Assembly: GCF_024385525.1 (NCBI RefSeq)
Contig: NZ_JANFLU010000006.1
Span: 1-64,000, forward strand
Length of the DNA: 64,000 nucleotides
Source: Arthrobacter sp. zg-Y238
GTDB taxonomy: Bacteria > Actinomycetota > Actinomycetes > Actinomycetales > Micrococcaceae
Direction: 5' to 3'
Position 1 is the stretch's first letter; the number at the start of each line of letters is the position of its first letter. Positions 35,755-44,827 of the stretch are shown piece after piece. The notes beneath the pieces were generated by a model. The model did no database searches. It had not been told where the DNA came from and worked only from the letters and a program-made list of their open reading frames with translations. Both the position numbers and the translations under genes were made by a program.

Positions 35755-38700
35755 CTAGGCCGGAGCCAGCGCCGAATTCAGGGCGGTCCGGATCCGTTTC
35801 TCCGAAACGGTCCGGGCCGTTCCCAGTTCCTGCGCGAAGAAGCTGATCCGCAGCTCCTCGATCAGCCAGCGGACCTCCGCGAGTTCCGGGGGAGTGCCGC
35901 GGCCCGGCGCGAGTGCCGCCACGGCGTCGTCGTACTCGTCCTCGAGGCGGTGGATCACGGCCATGGAGAGGCCGTCCCGCTGCACGTTGCCCGGAAGCTT
36001 CTCCAGCCGCCGTTCAATCCCGGCCAGGTAGCGGGGCAGGTGCATCAGCTGCGCATATCCGGTGCGGGCCACGAAACTGGGGTACACCAGGGCATCCAGC
36101 TGCGCCCTGATGTCATTCAGGGCACTGATCAAGGCCAGTGAAGTGGTGCCCTTGAGCGCCTTGGTGATCCGCCGGGTGCTGGCCAGGATCTTCTCCACGA
36201 TCGCCGTGACGGTGAAGACGGTATCGATCAGTTCGGCCCGCACCGTTTCATACAGTGCGTCGAACTCGGCCCGCGTCCACGGAAGCTTCTCCGGCGTGAG
36301 CTTGTCCACCGCGGCCAGGGTGCAGTCCTCGATCAGCGCGGCCACACTCCCGTGCGGATTCTGGCTGAAGGTCAGCTTTTCGGTGTTGCTCAGGTGCTCC
36401 AGCACGTACTTCGCCGGGCTGGGAACGCGCAGCACCAGCAGCCGGATGACGCCGGCACGCATGGCGGCCTGCTGCTCGCCGGCGCTCTGGAAGATCCGCA
36501 CGCCGGCGGTGCTGCCTTCGTCCACCAGCGCCGGGTAGCCGGTCACGGTGTGGCCGGCCACGAGCCGCTGGACCTGCTTCTCCAAGGTGCCGATGCTCCA
36601 CTCGGTCAGGCCGGTCTGCTCTGCCACGGAGGAACCGGTGGCTGAGCCGTTGTTCGAGCCGTTTCCGGTGCCGGCCTTGCCCTTGCCGTTGGGGCCCTTG
36701 GGTCCGCGAGGCTGCACGGTGGACGGCGTGGCGCCGAGGGATTCCGCAATGGCGCGGCGCGTGGCCGGGGCCAGGGACTCCTGCAGTGCCGCCAGGTCCT
36801 TGCCCTCGTCCAGCACCCGGCCGGCGGAATCCACCACGGTGAACGTCATCCGCAGGTGGCCCGGCACGGCATCCCAGTTCCAGGAACCCGGAGGAATGAT
36901 GGATCCCTTCAACCGGCGAAGCACCAGTTCCAGGGACGGTTCCAGCTCGTCCGACGCCGGGTCGAAATCCGCAGCCAGGGCAGCGGCAGCCGAGCGGGCG
37001 ACGTCGGGCGCCGGGACGAAATTCTTCCGCACCGCCTTGGGCAGGGACTTGATCAGGGCCGTAATGAGCTCGGCGCGCAGGCCCGGGATTTGCCAGGTGA
37101 ACGGTCCGGGGGTGAGCTGGTTCAGGAACAGGACCGGCACCTCCACGGTGACACCGTCGTTGGCGGAGGGCACACCGGGGGTGAATTCGTAGCTGAGCGG
37201 GAGCTCGAAGGAGCCGTAGAAGAAGGACTTCGGGAAGTCGTTCTCGTCGAGTCCCTCGGCATCGTCCGTACGCAGGGCGTCCGGGTCGAAGTCCAGCAGG
37301 GACGGGTTTTCGTGCCGGGCGTGCTTCCACCACTTGTCGAAGTGCCGCTCGGACACGACGTCGGCGCCCACCCGCTCGTCGTAGAACTCGAAGAGGGTTT
37401 CGTCATCCACGCGCAGCCCGCGGCGCCGGACCCGGTTCTCCAGTTCCTCCACCTCCGCCAGCAGTGCCTGGTTGCGGTGGAAGAACTTGTGGTGCGTACG
37501 CCAGTCGCCTTCGACCAGGGCGTGGCGGATGAACATCTCGCGGGAGAGCACCGGGTCGATGCGGCCGTAGTTGATGCTGCGCTGCGGAACCACGGGTACG
37601 CCGTAGACGGTGACCTTCTCGTAAGCCATCACGGCTCCGCGGCTCTTGGACCAGTGCGGTTCGCTGTAGCTGCGCTTGACCAGGTGAGGGGCCACTTCCT
37701 CGGCCCACAGCGGATCGAACTTCGCTGCCACCCGCGCCCACAGGCGCGAGGTTTCCACGAGTTCGGCGGCCATCACCCAGTCCGGGGACTTCTTGAACAA
37801 CGCAGAACCCGGGAACACCGCGAACCGGGTACCGCGTGCACCGGCGTATTCGCGCTTGCGCTGGTCGTAGAGGCCGATGTGGCTGAGCAGGCCTGCCAAC
37901 AGGGACATGTGGATCTCCCGGTACTTGCCGACCGGGTCCACCGGCTCCGGGGCGAGCGTGATTCCCAGCGGCTTGGCCAGCTGGCGCAGCTGGGCAAACA
38001 GGTCCTGCCATTCACGGATGCGCAGGAAGTTCAGGAACTCGTTCTTGCACAGGCGGCGGAAGGCCGAGGAGGAGAGCTCCTTCTGCTTTTCCTCCACATA
38101 GCGCCACAGGTTCAGGAAGCCGGTGAAGTCCGAGTTCTCGTCCACGAACCGCTTGTGCATTTCGGCGGCCTTCTGTGCCCGGGCGGGATCATCCTTGGAG
38201 GGACGCTCGCGCGGATCCTGAATGGTCAGGGCGGCAGTCAGCACCATGACTTCCTTGGTGCAGCCGCGGTTGCCGGCTTCGACGATCATCCGGCCCAGCC
38301 GGGGATCCACCGGAAGCTGCGACAGCTTGCGGCCTACCTCGGTGATCCCGCCCTGGGGGTGCAGTGCCCCGAGTTCGCGCAGCAGCACGGCGCCGTCGTT
38401 GATTGCCTTGGAATCCGGCGGTTGGACGAACGGGAAATCGGCAACGTCCTTGGGCCCCTTGGCCACGCCCATGGCCGCCATCTGCAGGATCACGGCGGCG
38501 AGGTTGGTGCGCAGGATTTCGGGATCCGTGAATTCGGGCCGGGACTCGAAGTCCTCCTGCGAATACAGCCGGATGGCGATGCCGTCGGAAACGCGTCCGC
38601 AGCGGCCTGACCTCTGGTTGGCCGAGGCCTGGGAGATCCGCTCGATCGGAAGCCGTTGGACCTTGGTGCGGTGGGAATAGCGCGAGATGCGCGCCGTGCC

Positions 38701-39663
38701 GGTGTCGATGACGTATTTGATGCCGGGGACTGTCAGGGAGGTCTCGGCAACGTTGGTGGCCAGGACAATCCGGCGGTTGCGGCCCGGGGAAAAGACCTTG
38801 TGCTGCTCGGCCAGGGAAAGCCGCGCGAAGAGCGGCAGGATCTCGGTATTGGCCAGCCGGGGATTGCGCGAAACGGAGGAACGCAGGGCCTCTGCGGCAT
38901 CACGGATTTCCCGCTCGCCCGAGAAGAACACCAGGACGTCGCCGGGCGCCTCGCGGGAGAGCTCGTCGACGGCGTCACAGACGGCGTCCACCGGGTCCCG
39001 GTCTTCTTCCAGCTCGTCGTCCATGCCGTCTTCGTCGCTGCCACCGTCCGCCGGCTGGTTCAGCGGGCGGTAGCGGATCTCCACCGGGAAGGTCCGGCCG
39101 GACACCTCGATGATGGGCGCCGGGGTGCCGTTGAGCGCGAAATGCTCGGCGAACCGCTGCGGATCGATGGTGGCCGAGGTAATGATGACCTTCAGGTCCG
39201 GGCGCTGGGGCAGCAGCCGGCGCAGGTACCCGAGGATGAAGTCGATATTCAGGCTGCGTTCGTGGGCCTCATCGATGATGATGGTGCTGTACTTCTTCAG
39301 CTTCGGATCATGCCGGATTTCGGCCAGCAGGATGCCGTCGGTCATCAGCTTGACCTTGGTTTTCCGGCCGGTCTCACCGGTGAAGCGGACCTGGAAGCCC
39401 ACCTCCTCGCCGAGCTCGACGTCGAGCTCGGAGGCGATCCGCTCGGCGACGGTGCGCGCGGCAAGCCGCCGGGGCTGGGTGTGCCCGATCAGGCCGTTCT
39501 CGGCCAGGCCCAGTTCCAGGCACATCTTCGGAATCTGCGTGGTTTTTCCGGACCCGGTTTCGCCCGCGATGACGGTGACCTGGTTGGCGGCAATCGCTGC
39601 CATGATGTCTTCGCGGCGCTCGGAAACGGGCAGCTGTTCGGGATAGGAAATTGTCAGTGCCAT
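35755..39663 (-). CDS. hrpA: ATP-dependent RNA helicase HrpA
   Basis: A 1,302-residue DEAH-box helicase. Motif I is GETGSGKTTQIPK (about 33-45), motif II IIIDEAHERS (about 130), motif III ITSATI, and motif VI QRSGRCGRVSDG. The HA2/OB domains follow and the C-terminal 600 residues are the DUF3418 part specific for bacterial HrpA. A low-complexity stretch with PRGPKGPNGKGKAGTGNGSNNGSATG lies near residues 985-1010. It has been linked to mRNA processing and ribosome rescue in other bacteria. ATG 39663 or 39672 are both possible starts. It abuts the WYL regulator by 13 bases. Confidence 0.94.
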   Translation of the reverse strand: MALTISYPEQLPVSERREDIMAAIAANQVTVIAGETGSGKTTQIPKMCLELGLAENGLIGHTQPRRLAARTVAERIASELDVELGEEVGFQVRFTGETGRKTKVKLMTDGILLAEIRHDPKLKKYSTIIIDEAHERSLNIDFILGYLRRLLPQRPDLKVIITSATIDPQRFAEHFALNGTPAPIIEVSGRTFPVEIRYRPLNQPADGGSDEDGMDDELEEDRDPVDAVCDAVDELSREAPGDVLVFFSGEREIRDAAEALRSSVSRNPRLANTEILPLFARLSLAEQHKVFSPGRNRRIVLATNVAETSLTVPGIKYVIDTGTARISRYSHRTKVQRLPIERISQASANQRSGRCGRVSDGIAIRLYSQEDFESRPEFTDPEILRTNLAAVILQMAAMGVAKGPKDVADFPFVQPPDSKAINDGAVLLRELGALHPQGGITEVGRKLSQLPVDPRLGRMIVEAGNRGCTKEVMVLTAALTIQDPRERPSKDDPARAQKAAEMHKRFVDENSDFTGFLNLWRYVEEKQKELSSSAFRRLCKNEFLNFLRIREWQDLFAQLRQLAKPLGITLAPEPVDPVGKYREIHMSLLAGLLSHIGLYDQRKREYAGARGTRFAVFPGSALFKKSPDWVMAAELVETSRLWARVAAKFDPLWAEEVAPHLVKRSYSEPHWSKSRGAVMAYEKVTVYGVPVVPQRSINYGRIDPVLSREMFIRHALVEGDWRTHHKFFHRNQALLAEVEELENRVRRRGLRVDDETLFEFYDERVGADVVSERHFDKWWKHARHENPSLLDFDPDALRTDDAEGLDENDFPKSFFYGSFELPLSYEFTPGVPSANDGVTVEVPVLFLNQLTPGPFTWQIPGLRAELITALIKSLPKAVRKNFVPAPDVARSAAAALAADFDPASDELEPSLELVLRRLKGSIIPPGSWNWDAVPGHLRMTFTVVDSAGRVLDEGKDLAALQESLAPATRRAIAESLGATPSTVQPRGPKGPNGKGKAGTGNGSNNGSATGSSVAEQTGLTEWSIGTLEKQVQRLVAGHTVTGYPALVDEGSTAGVRIFQSAGEQQAAMRAGVIRLLVLRVPSPAKYVLEHLSNTEKLTFSQNPHGSVAALIEDCTLAAVDKLTPEKLPWTRAEFDALYETVRAELIDTVFTVTAIVEKILASTRRITKALKGTTSLALISALNDIRAQLDALVYPSFVARTGYAQLMHLPRYLAGIERRLEKLPGNVQRDGLSMAVIHRLEDEYDDAVAALAPGRGTPPELAEVRWLIEELRISFFAQELGTARTVSEKRIRTALNSALAPA

Positions 39664-39676
39664 GATTGCCACCAGT

Positions 39677-40675
39677 CTAGTGGCTTGGCCGGACGGTCTT
39701 TCCGGATTCCGCCGTGGGCGGGATTTCGACGGCGCGCTGCAGCAGGGAGACCGCGCGGCGGGCCCGCTCCCGCATCTCCGGCGGGTCGAGGATCTCGAAG
39801 GGCACGCCCCAGGCGGTCAGGTTGATCAGGGGGAGGTCCAGGGAATCCCAGCCGCCGCGCACAATGGTGTGCCCGGGGCCGTCCGCTTCGAGGCTGGCCA
39901 CATCCGGCGGCACCCGTTCGGCGACCGCCGCCAGCGGAGCAGCCAGCCGCACCACAACGGAGTAGCGGTAGGGGTTGCGGGTAATCGATTCCTGGACGTA
40001 GGCGGCGAGGTCCCGGGCCGGCAGGGGCCGGGGCGTGAACCGCTCGCGCGGGGCGGGGGTGCTGGTGCAGCGGTCCACCCGGAAGGTCCGCCAGTCAGAG
40101 CGGTCCAGGTCCCAGGCGACGGCGTACCAGCGCCTGCCGGTGCCGACCAGCCGGTAGGGTTCCACGATCCGGCGGCCGGAGCCGCCGTCGGCCGCGGTGT
40201 AACGGAAGCTCAGGACCCGGTGCTCGGTGATGCCGGCGGAAAAGGCGGTAAGGATCTCCGGGTCGACGCCGCCCGGCGGCCCGGCCAGCGTGGAGACGGA
40301 CTGGCGCAGGGCCGAGAACTTGGGGCGGAGCCGCCCGGGCAGGACCTGTTCGAGCTTCGCCAGCGCCCGGACCGAGGCTTCCCCGATTCCGGTCACGGGT
40401 CCCGTGGCCACCGCGGCAAGCCCGAGTGCGACGGCGAGGGCCTCGTCGTCGTCGAGCAGCAGCGGCGGAAGCTGCGCTCCGGCACCGAGCTGGTAGCCGC
40501 CGGCAATGCCCGGGGACGCCGAGATGGGATAGCCGAGCGTGCGCAGCTTGCCGATGTCCCGGCGCACCGTGCGTTCGGTGATGGACAACCGTTCCGCGAG
40601 CGCTGCCCCGGTCCACTCGCGTCGCAGCTGCAGCAGCGAAAGCAGCTGCAGGAGCCGTGCGGAAGTCTCCAACAT
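39677..40675 (-). CDS. WYL-domain transcriptional regulator (YafY type)
   Basis: A 332-residue regulator. An N-terminal HTH_11 domain (LQLRREWTGAALAERLSITERTVRRDIGKLRTLGYPISASPG) is followed by a WYL domain with RIVEPYRLVGTGRRWYAVAWDLDRSDWRTFRVDRCTS near residues 183-216 and a C-terminal WCX part. Such proteins may sense nucleic acids or other ligands and often sit beside stress genes. It lies just upstream of hrpA on the same strand. ATG 40675 starts at MLETSARLLQL; ATG 40696 is the alternative. Confidence 0.88.
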   Translation of the reverse strand: MLETSARLLQLLSLLQLRREWTGAALAERLSITERTVRRDIGKLRTLGYPISASPGIAGGYQLGAGAQLPPLLLDDDEALAVALGLAAVATGPVTGIGEASVRALAKLEQVLPGRLRPKFSALRQSVSTLAGPPGGVDPEILTAFSAGITEHRVLSFRYTAADGGSGRRIVEPYRLVGTGRRWYAVAWDLDRSDWRTFRVDRCTSTPAPRERFTPRPLPARDLAAYVQESITRNPYRYSVVVRLAAPLAAVAERVPPDVASLEADGPGHTIVRGGWDSLDLPLINLTAWGVPFEILDPPEMRERARRAVSLLQRAVEIPPTAESGKTVRPSH

Positions 40676-40766
40676 GGAATCAAAACTACGCGTCAATGCG
40701 GTCGGAAGCTGTCCTGATTGGAAACTAATCTGGCCGTATCACCCGCAGGCGGGGGGAGTAGCCGGG

Positions 40767-40910
40767 TCAGTACACGGTGCCGTCCCAGGACCGGTGGGAC
40801 GGGACGCTGGGGAGGTGGCCGTAACCGTCATTGGACAATGCACGGACGGTGGCGCGGAGGACGAGTGCCAACGTAATAGCGGCGGCGAGGATTAAGAGCA
40901 CAATAACCAT
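40767..40910 (-). CDS. Small membrane protein (47 residues)
   Basis: A short frame encoding one membrane segment, MVIVLLILAAAITLALVLR, followed by a 28-residue tail with DGYGHLPSVPSHRSWDG and ending TVY. One transmembrane helix and a conserved-looking SDGYG...P...SW tail fit a class of small actinobacterial membrane proteins of unknown function. GGAG stands only two bases before ATG 40910, so translation may be weak. It is divergent from the GlxA-type regulator. Function unknown. Confidence 0.6.
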   Translation of the reverse strand: MVIVLLILAAAITLALVLRATVRALSNDGYGHLPSVPSHRSWDGTVY

Positions 40911-40929
40911 GACTCCATGCTGGCGCTGG

Positions 40930-40982
40930 TCCTGCCGGAGAATAAGTGGCAGGAATGCCCATTACCGTAGAAATCCTGCCAC
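40930..40982. promoter_or_regulatory. Three inverted half-sites upstream of the GlxA-type regulator
   Basis: TCCTGCC (40930-40936), GGCAGGA (40948-40954) and TCCTGCC (40974-40980) form alternating inverted copies; the outer pair 40946-40954 / 40974-40982 matches over nine bases (GTGGCAGGA / TCCTGCCAC). They lie in the 92-base space between two divergent genes, as expected for an operator or competing hairpins. Confidence 0.5.
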
Positions 40983-41002
40983 TGGAGGAGCACACTTACG
41001 GC

Positions 41003-41977
41003 ATGCTTCGATCCGTAGCGGTAATAGTGCTGGACGGTGTCGCGCCGTTTGAGTTCGGCGTGATGGTCGAGGTGTTCGGCATTAACCGTTCGCAGCGGGG
41101 CGGGGGAGTCCCCGTGTTCGATTTCCGGCTGTGCACTCCGGAACCGGGCCTGGTGTCCACTAAGGCCGGGTTCAGCATCACGGTGGACTCCGGGCTTAGG
41201 GCAGCGGAGGACGCGGACCTCGTGGTGATGGCTCCTGCGGGTGACAATGCGGCGGAAACCGATCCCCGGGTCCTGGACGTGCTGCGCCGCGCACATCAGC
41301 GCGGTGCCTGGGTGATGAGCATCTGTACGGGCGCCTTCCGCCTCGCCGAAGCCGGGTTGCTGGACGGGCGCCGGGCCACCACGCATTGGATGTACTCGGC
41401 GGAGATGGCTGCCCGCTACCCGGCCGTCCAGGTGGATGCGGATGTGCTGTATGTCCGGGACGGGAACATCATCACCAGCGCCGGCACCGCTGCCGGCATT
41501 GATGCAGCGCTGCATCTGGTCCGGATTGAATGCGGGGCGAAGATCGCCGGTGCCATCGCCCGCGACATGGTGGTGCCTCCCCACCGGGACGGGGGACAGG
41601 CGCAGTACATTGACCGTGCGGTCCCTGGTGGTTCATGCGAAACCCTGGAGCCGGTATTGGAATGGATCGGGGAACACCTCGCGCAGGAGCACAGCGTGAA
41701 GGACCTGGCGTCCCGGGCCGCCATGTCGCCGCGGACCTTCGCACGCCGTTTCCGGGCCGAAACCGGGACAACTCCGGCCACTTGGATCAACGCACAGCGG
41801 GTGCTTTACGCGCAGGAACTGCTGGAGGATACGGATCTCAGCATTGACGAGGTGGCTCGGGCCTCCGGATTCGGCCAGCCTGAACTGCTGCGTCACCACT
41901 TCCATCGGGATGTAGGAGCCAGCCCTGCCGCCTACCGCCGGACCTTCCGCGGTGTGGCCGCACGGCAGCCGCGCTGA
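41003..41977 (+). CDS. GlxA-type transcriptional regulator (DJ-1/PfpI plus AraC domains)
   Basis: A 324-residue protein. The N-terminal DJ-1/PfpI domain (about 1-185) begins MLRSVAVIVLDGVAPFEFGVMVEVFG and has the elbow SICTGAFRLAEAGLLDGRRATTHWMY; the C-terminal AraC domain has two HTHs (VKDLASRAAMSPRTFARRFRAETGTTPATWI and SIDEVARASGFGQPELLRHHFHRDVGASPAAYRRTF). Members usually activate nitrogen or amino-acid catabolic genes. ATG 41003 fits the family start; a GTG at 40946 with GGAG would add 19 residues that overlap the inverted repeats. It precedes the SDR-MaoC pair by 200 bases. Confidence 0.88.
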   Translation: MLRSVAVIVLDGVAPFEFGVMVEVFGINRSQRGGGVPVFDFRLCTPEPGLVSTKAGFSITVDSGLRAAEDADLVVMAPAGDNAAETDPRVLDVLRRAHQRGAWVMSICTGAFRLAEAGLLDGRRATTHWMYSAEMAARYPAVQVDADVLYVRDGNIITSAGTAAGIDAALHLVRIECGAKIAGAIARDMVVPPHRDGGQAQYIDRAVPGGSCETLEPVLEWIGEHLAQEHSVKDLASRAAMSPRTFARRFRAETGTTPATWINAQRVLYAQELLEDTDLSIDEVARASGFGQPELLRHHFHRDVGASPAAYRRTFRGVAARQPR

Positions 41978-42106
41978 GACCGGCCGGGCCTGTGGTGCGC
42001 GCCGAGAGTCCGGGGTTTTGGGCGCCGGATGAGCCCGTTAGGTGTACACCGGGCGGCCCGGCGTCGGCCGCACGGAATCCCTGACCACGCCTCCCGTTGC
42101 GCCCGT

Positions 42107-42120
42107 ACCGTCCGGTCGGT
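42107..42120 (+). promoter_or_regulatory. Probable TetR operator upstream of the SDR gene
   Basis: ACCGTCCGGTCGGT differs at one position from the palindrome ACCGACCGGTCGGT and lies 60 bases before the SDR ATG. It matches sites at 48305 and 49080 (see those entries). A separate palindrome GGTGTACACC is at 42041-42050. Confidence 0.55.
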
Positions 42121-42180
42121 ACCCTCGGCAAAAGAGACGCAGCACACACTCAGTGGGCTGCCGCCACCGGCAGGAGAGAC

Positions 42181-42954
42181 ATGACAGAGGCACCAGCACC
42201 CTTGGACCAGCGCACCGCCGTCGTCACCGGAGCAGGACGCGGGATCGGCGCAGCGGTCGCCATGCGGCTCGCAGTGGACGGACACCGCGTTGCCGTCCTT
42301 GACCTGCGGGAGGAGGACACGGCCGCCACCGTGGAGGCCATCAACAACTCCGGCGGCAAGGCCGTGGGTGTAGGCGCCGACGTCGCCGACGCCGCCGCCG
42401 TCGAGCAGGCGGTGGGCCGCATCGCCGGGGAGCTGGGCGCGCCTACCATCCTGGTCAACAACGCCGGCATCCTCCGGGACAACCTGCTGTTCAAGATGAC
42501 GGATACGGACTGGGACGCCGTGATGGGAGTGCACCTGCGTGGAGCGTTCCTCATGAGCCGGGCGGTGCAGGCGCATCAGGTGCAGCAAAAATGGGGGCGC
42601 ATCATCAACCTCTCGAGCACTTCCGCCCTCGGCAACCGCGGCCAGGCGAATTACGCCGCGGCCAAGGCAGGCATCCAGGGCTTCACCAAGACACTGGCCA
42701 TCGAACTGGGCCGTTACAACGTCACAGTAAATGCGATTGCCCCCGGCTTCATCCAGACGGACATGACACGGGCGACGGCGGAACGCGTGGGAGTGCCGTT
42801 CGAAGACTTCGTGGCGCATGCGGCGAAGGAAATCCCCGTGGGGCGGGCCGGGACCCCCGCGGACATCGCTGCGGCGGCGTCCTTCTTTGCCCGCGAGGAG
42901 GCCTCGTTCGTTTCCGGACAGGTGCTCTACGTCGCCGGCGGACCGAAGGCCTAG
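42181..42954 (+). CDS. SDR-family oxidoreductase (FabG-like)
   Basis: A 257-residue NAD(P)-dependent short-chain dehydrogenase. TGAGRGIGAAVAMRL is the nucleotide-binding motif, NNAG the structural motif, and the catalytic residues are Ser in LSSTSALG and YAAAK. It most resembles 3-oxoacyl-ACP/CoA reductases, which interconvert 3-oxo and 3-hydroxy acyl groups. AGGAGAG lies five bases before ATG 42181. Two bases separate it from the MaoC gene, so the pair could catalyse successive beta-oxidation or synthesis steps on an acyl-CoA. Confidence 0.9.
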   Translation: MTEAPAPLDQRTAVVTGAGRGIGAAVAMRLAVDGHRVAVLDLREEDTAATVEAINNSGGKAVGVGADVADAAAVEQAVGRIAGELGAPTILVNNAGILRDNLLFKMTDTDWDAVMGVHLRGAFLMSRAVQAHQVQQKWGRIINLSSTSALGNRGQANYAAAKAGIQGFTKTLAIELGRYNVTVNAIAPGFIQTDMTRATAERVGVPFEDFVAHAAKEIPVGRAGTPADIAAAASFFAREEASFVSGQVLYVAGGPKA

Positions 42955-42956
42955 CG

Positions 42957-43409
42957 GTGGCGCATTTCGGTTCCGTGCAGGAACTCGAGGAAGCAGTCGG
43001 GCGCCAGGAGACCAGCGAGTGGGTCCTCATTGACCAGGAGCGGGTGAACCTGTTCGCCAAGGCCACTGATGACCACCAATGGATCCATGTGGATCCCGAA
43101 CGGGCTGCCGAGGGGCCCTTCGGCGGCACCATTGCTCACGGCTATCTGAGCCTGGCCCTGCTGCCGGCGCTCGCCTCCAGCCGGTTCCGCGTGGACGGCA
43201 TGGTGATGGGTGTGAACTACGGCCTGGACCGGGTGCGTTTCCCGCACCCGGTGCCGGTGGGCAGCCGTGTCCGTGCCCGGTCGGAGATCGCCTCGGTGGA
43301 GACCGTGGCGCAGGGCGTGCGGGTTAAACTCCTGGTCAGCATCGAGATAGAGGGCGTGGACAAACCTGCCTGCGTCGCGGAGTCGATTTCGCTTTACGTG
43401 CTGGGCTAG
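42957..43409 (+). CDS. MaoC family hydratase/dehydratase
   Basis: A 150-residue hot-dog-fold protein. The R-hydratase motif DDHQWIHVDPERA contains the catalytic Asp and His (about residues 39-44), followed by GPFGGTIAHGYLSLALLP. It reversibly hydrates 2-enoyl-CoA to (R)-3-hydroxyacyl-CoA, which suits the neighbouring SDR. GTG 42957 starts MAHFGSVQELEEAVG. Longer frames upstream overlap the SDR and are not coding. A hairpin terminator follows. Confidence 0.9.
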   Translation: MAHFGSVQELEEAVGRQETSEWVLIDQERVNLFAKATDDHQWIHVDPERAAEGPFGGTIAHGYLSLALLPALASSRFRVDGMVMGVNYGLDRVRFPHPVPVGSRVRARSEIASVETVAQGVRVKLLVSIEIEGVDKPACVAESISLYVLG

Positions 43410-43434
43410 CTAGCCCGCGGCACTGCAACAGAGA

Positions 43435-43464
43435 CGAGGGCCCGTCCGGTTGGACGGGCCCTCG
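43435..43464. terminator. Hairpin terminator after the MaoC gene
   Basis: A 13-base-pair perfect stem CGAGGGCCCGTCC / GGACGGGCCCTCG (43435-43447 with 43452-43464) around GGTT. No T tract follows. It separates the convergent SDR-MaoC and liv transcripts. Confidence 0.7.
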
Positions 43465-43472
43465 TGCCGATT

Positions 43473-43552
43473 GGCCGGCGCGGCCCCTACCCGGCCGGCG
43501 CGGCCCCTACCCGGCCGGCGCGGCCCCTACCCGGCCGGCGCGGGCCCTACTC
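43473..43552. repeat. Four tandem 20-bp repeats at the end of the liv operon
   Basis: The unit GGCCGGCGCGGCCCCTACCC occurs as three exact copies (43473-43492, 43493-43512, 43513-43532) and a fourth (43533-43552) with a few changes. The fourth copy includes the stop codon of the leftward binding protein gene; each unit contains CTA, the reverse of TAG. GC-rich and locally palindromic (GGCCGGC). Confidence 0.85.
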
Positions 43553-44827
43553 GGGCAGGCCGTCTGCCGGCATGGCAGGCCGTTCTTCGGTGTATTCCTC
43601 CACCTCGTCACCTGTTACCACGAACGGGGTCCCGAAGTAGGACTGCACTCCGTTGTCCACCCGGGTCAGCATTGCTCCGGTGTACCCCTGGTGGCTGTCT
43701 TCGCCGAAGCCCAGCGGTGCGTGGCCGTTGCCGGTGACGTTGCCGGATTCGAGTGCTTCGAGCAGGGATTCCCGGGTCGGGTTCTCCCCGGCTTCCTTGA
43801 GCGCCTCAACGAAGAGGTAGCCGATGGACATTCCGAAAATGGTGTTGCCGTCAAACGGAGCCCCGGCGTTGTACTCCTCGTTGATTTCGGAGAATTTTGC
43901 CGTCCATTCGTCCTCGGTGTCCGAGTAGCCCGGGAGGTAGTTGGCGCTGACGAAGCCCTGCAGCAGCTTGTTCGTGTTCTCGCCCAGATAGCCGGACAGG
44001 GTGTTGAAATCCCCGCCGGCCGAGGAAGCCATCCACTGCGGGAAGTAGCCGAGTTTCGCCGCCGTCCCCACTGCCTGGGCACTGAAGCCGTTGATGGTGG
44101 CCAGGAAGTTCACTTCGCAGCCGGCTTCCTTCATCGCACTGATCTGCGCCGCGACATCGGTATTGGCCGTGGAGTAGACCTGGGTGTCGGCCAGGCCGTC
44201 CTCTCCGAGCACCGCTTCAAGCCCCGCCTGGAATTCCTCGCCGAAGTCATCATCCTGGCCGAAGAAGCAGTAGGTCTTGTCCGGGAACTCCTCCTGCGCG
44301 TAGGTGGCGAGGATCCGTGACTCGGTGGGGTAATCCACCATGAAACCGTAGGTATACGGGTAGTCATCGGGCTGGTTCCAGGTGGGGCTGCCGGAAGCCA
44401 CGAAGAGATCCGGCACCTCGTTGTCGTTTACGAAATCCAGGACGGCGCTGTGCGGCGGCGTGCCCAGTCCGCCCACCAGGGCGAAGACCTCGTCCTGGAG
44501 CACCATCTCGCGTACCGCCGTCTGGGTGTTGGCGGGGTTGTAGCCGTCATCCTTCACGATGTACTCAATGGTGCGGCCGTTGACTCCGCCGTTGTCGTTG
44601 ACGTAATCGAAGTATGCCTTCGTGGCCGGCGAAATCGTGGAGTAGCCGGCTGCTGCCGGTCCGGTGAGCGGCTGGTGGGTACCGACGGTGACGGTGGTGT
44701 CGGTGATCCCGGGAACATCTTCGGCGGCTGCCTCGCCTCCTTCGTCCGGTGAAGCGCATGAGGCCAGGCCGAGGGCAGCGGCTGCAAGGACGGCGGTGCC
44801 CAGTCGGAGCTTGGAACGGATCATCAT
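43547..44827 (-). CDS. Branched-chain-type ABC transporter substrate-binding lipoprotein
   Basis: A 426-residue lipoprotein of the Leu/Ile/Val-binding family. The signal peptide MMIRSKLRLGTAVLAAAALG ends at lipobox LASC. Domain features: VTVGTHQPLTGPAAAGYSTI, FALVGGLGTPPHSAVLDFVN and YPYTYGFMVDYPTESRILA, the periplasmic-binding-protein fold type I. The last gene of the operon, its ATG overlapping the livM stop by four bases (ATGA). The ligand could be an amino acid, an amide or a small acid; the SDR, MaoC and TetR context leans toward a carboxylic acid, an inference. Confidence 0.92.
   Translation of the reverse strand: MMIRSKLRLGTAVLAAAALGLASCASPDEGGEAAAEDVPGITDTTVTVGTHQPLTGPAAAGYSTISPATKAYFDYVNDNGGVNGRTIEYIVKDDGYNPANTQTAVREMVLQDEVFALVGGLGTPPHSAVLDFVNDNEVPDLFVASGSPTWNQPDDYPYTYGFMVDYPTESRILATYAQEEFPDKTYCFFGQDDDFGEEFQAGLEAVLGEDGLADTQVYSTANTDVAAQISAMKEAGCEVNFLATINGFSAQAVGTAAKLGYFPQWMASSAGGDFNTLSGYLGENTNKLLQGFVSANYLPGYSDTEDEWTAKFSEINEEYNAGAPFDGNTIFGMSIGYLFVEALKEAGENPTRESLLEALESGNVTGNGHAPLGFGEDSHQGYTGAMLTRVDNGVQSYFGTPFVVTGDEVEEYTEERPAMPADGLPE

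Noticed and set aside
43473-43552. CRISPR-like repeats
   Set aside because: Units are directly contiguous with no spacers, only 20 bases long and no cas gene is present.
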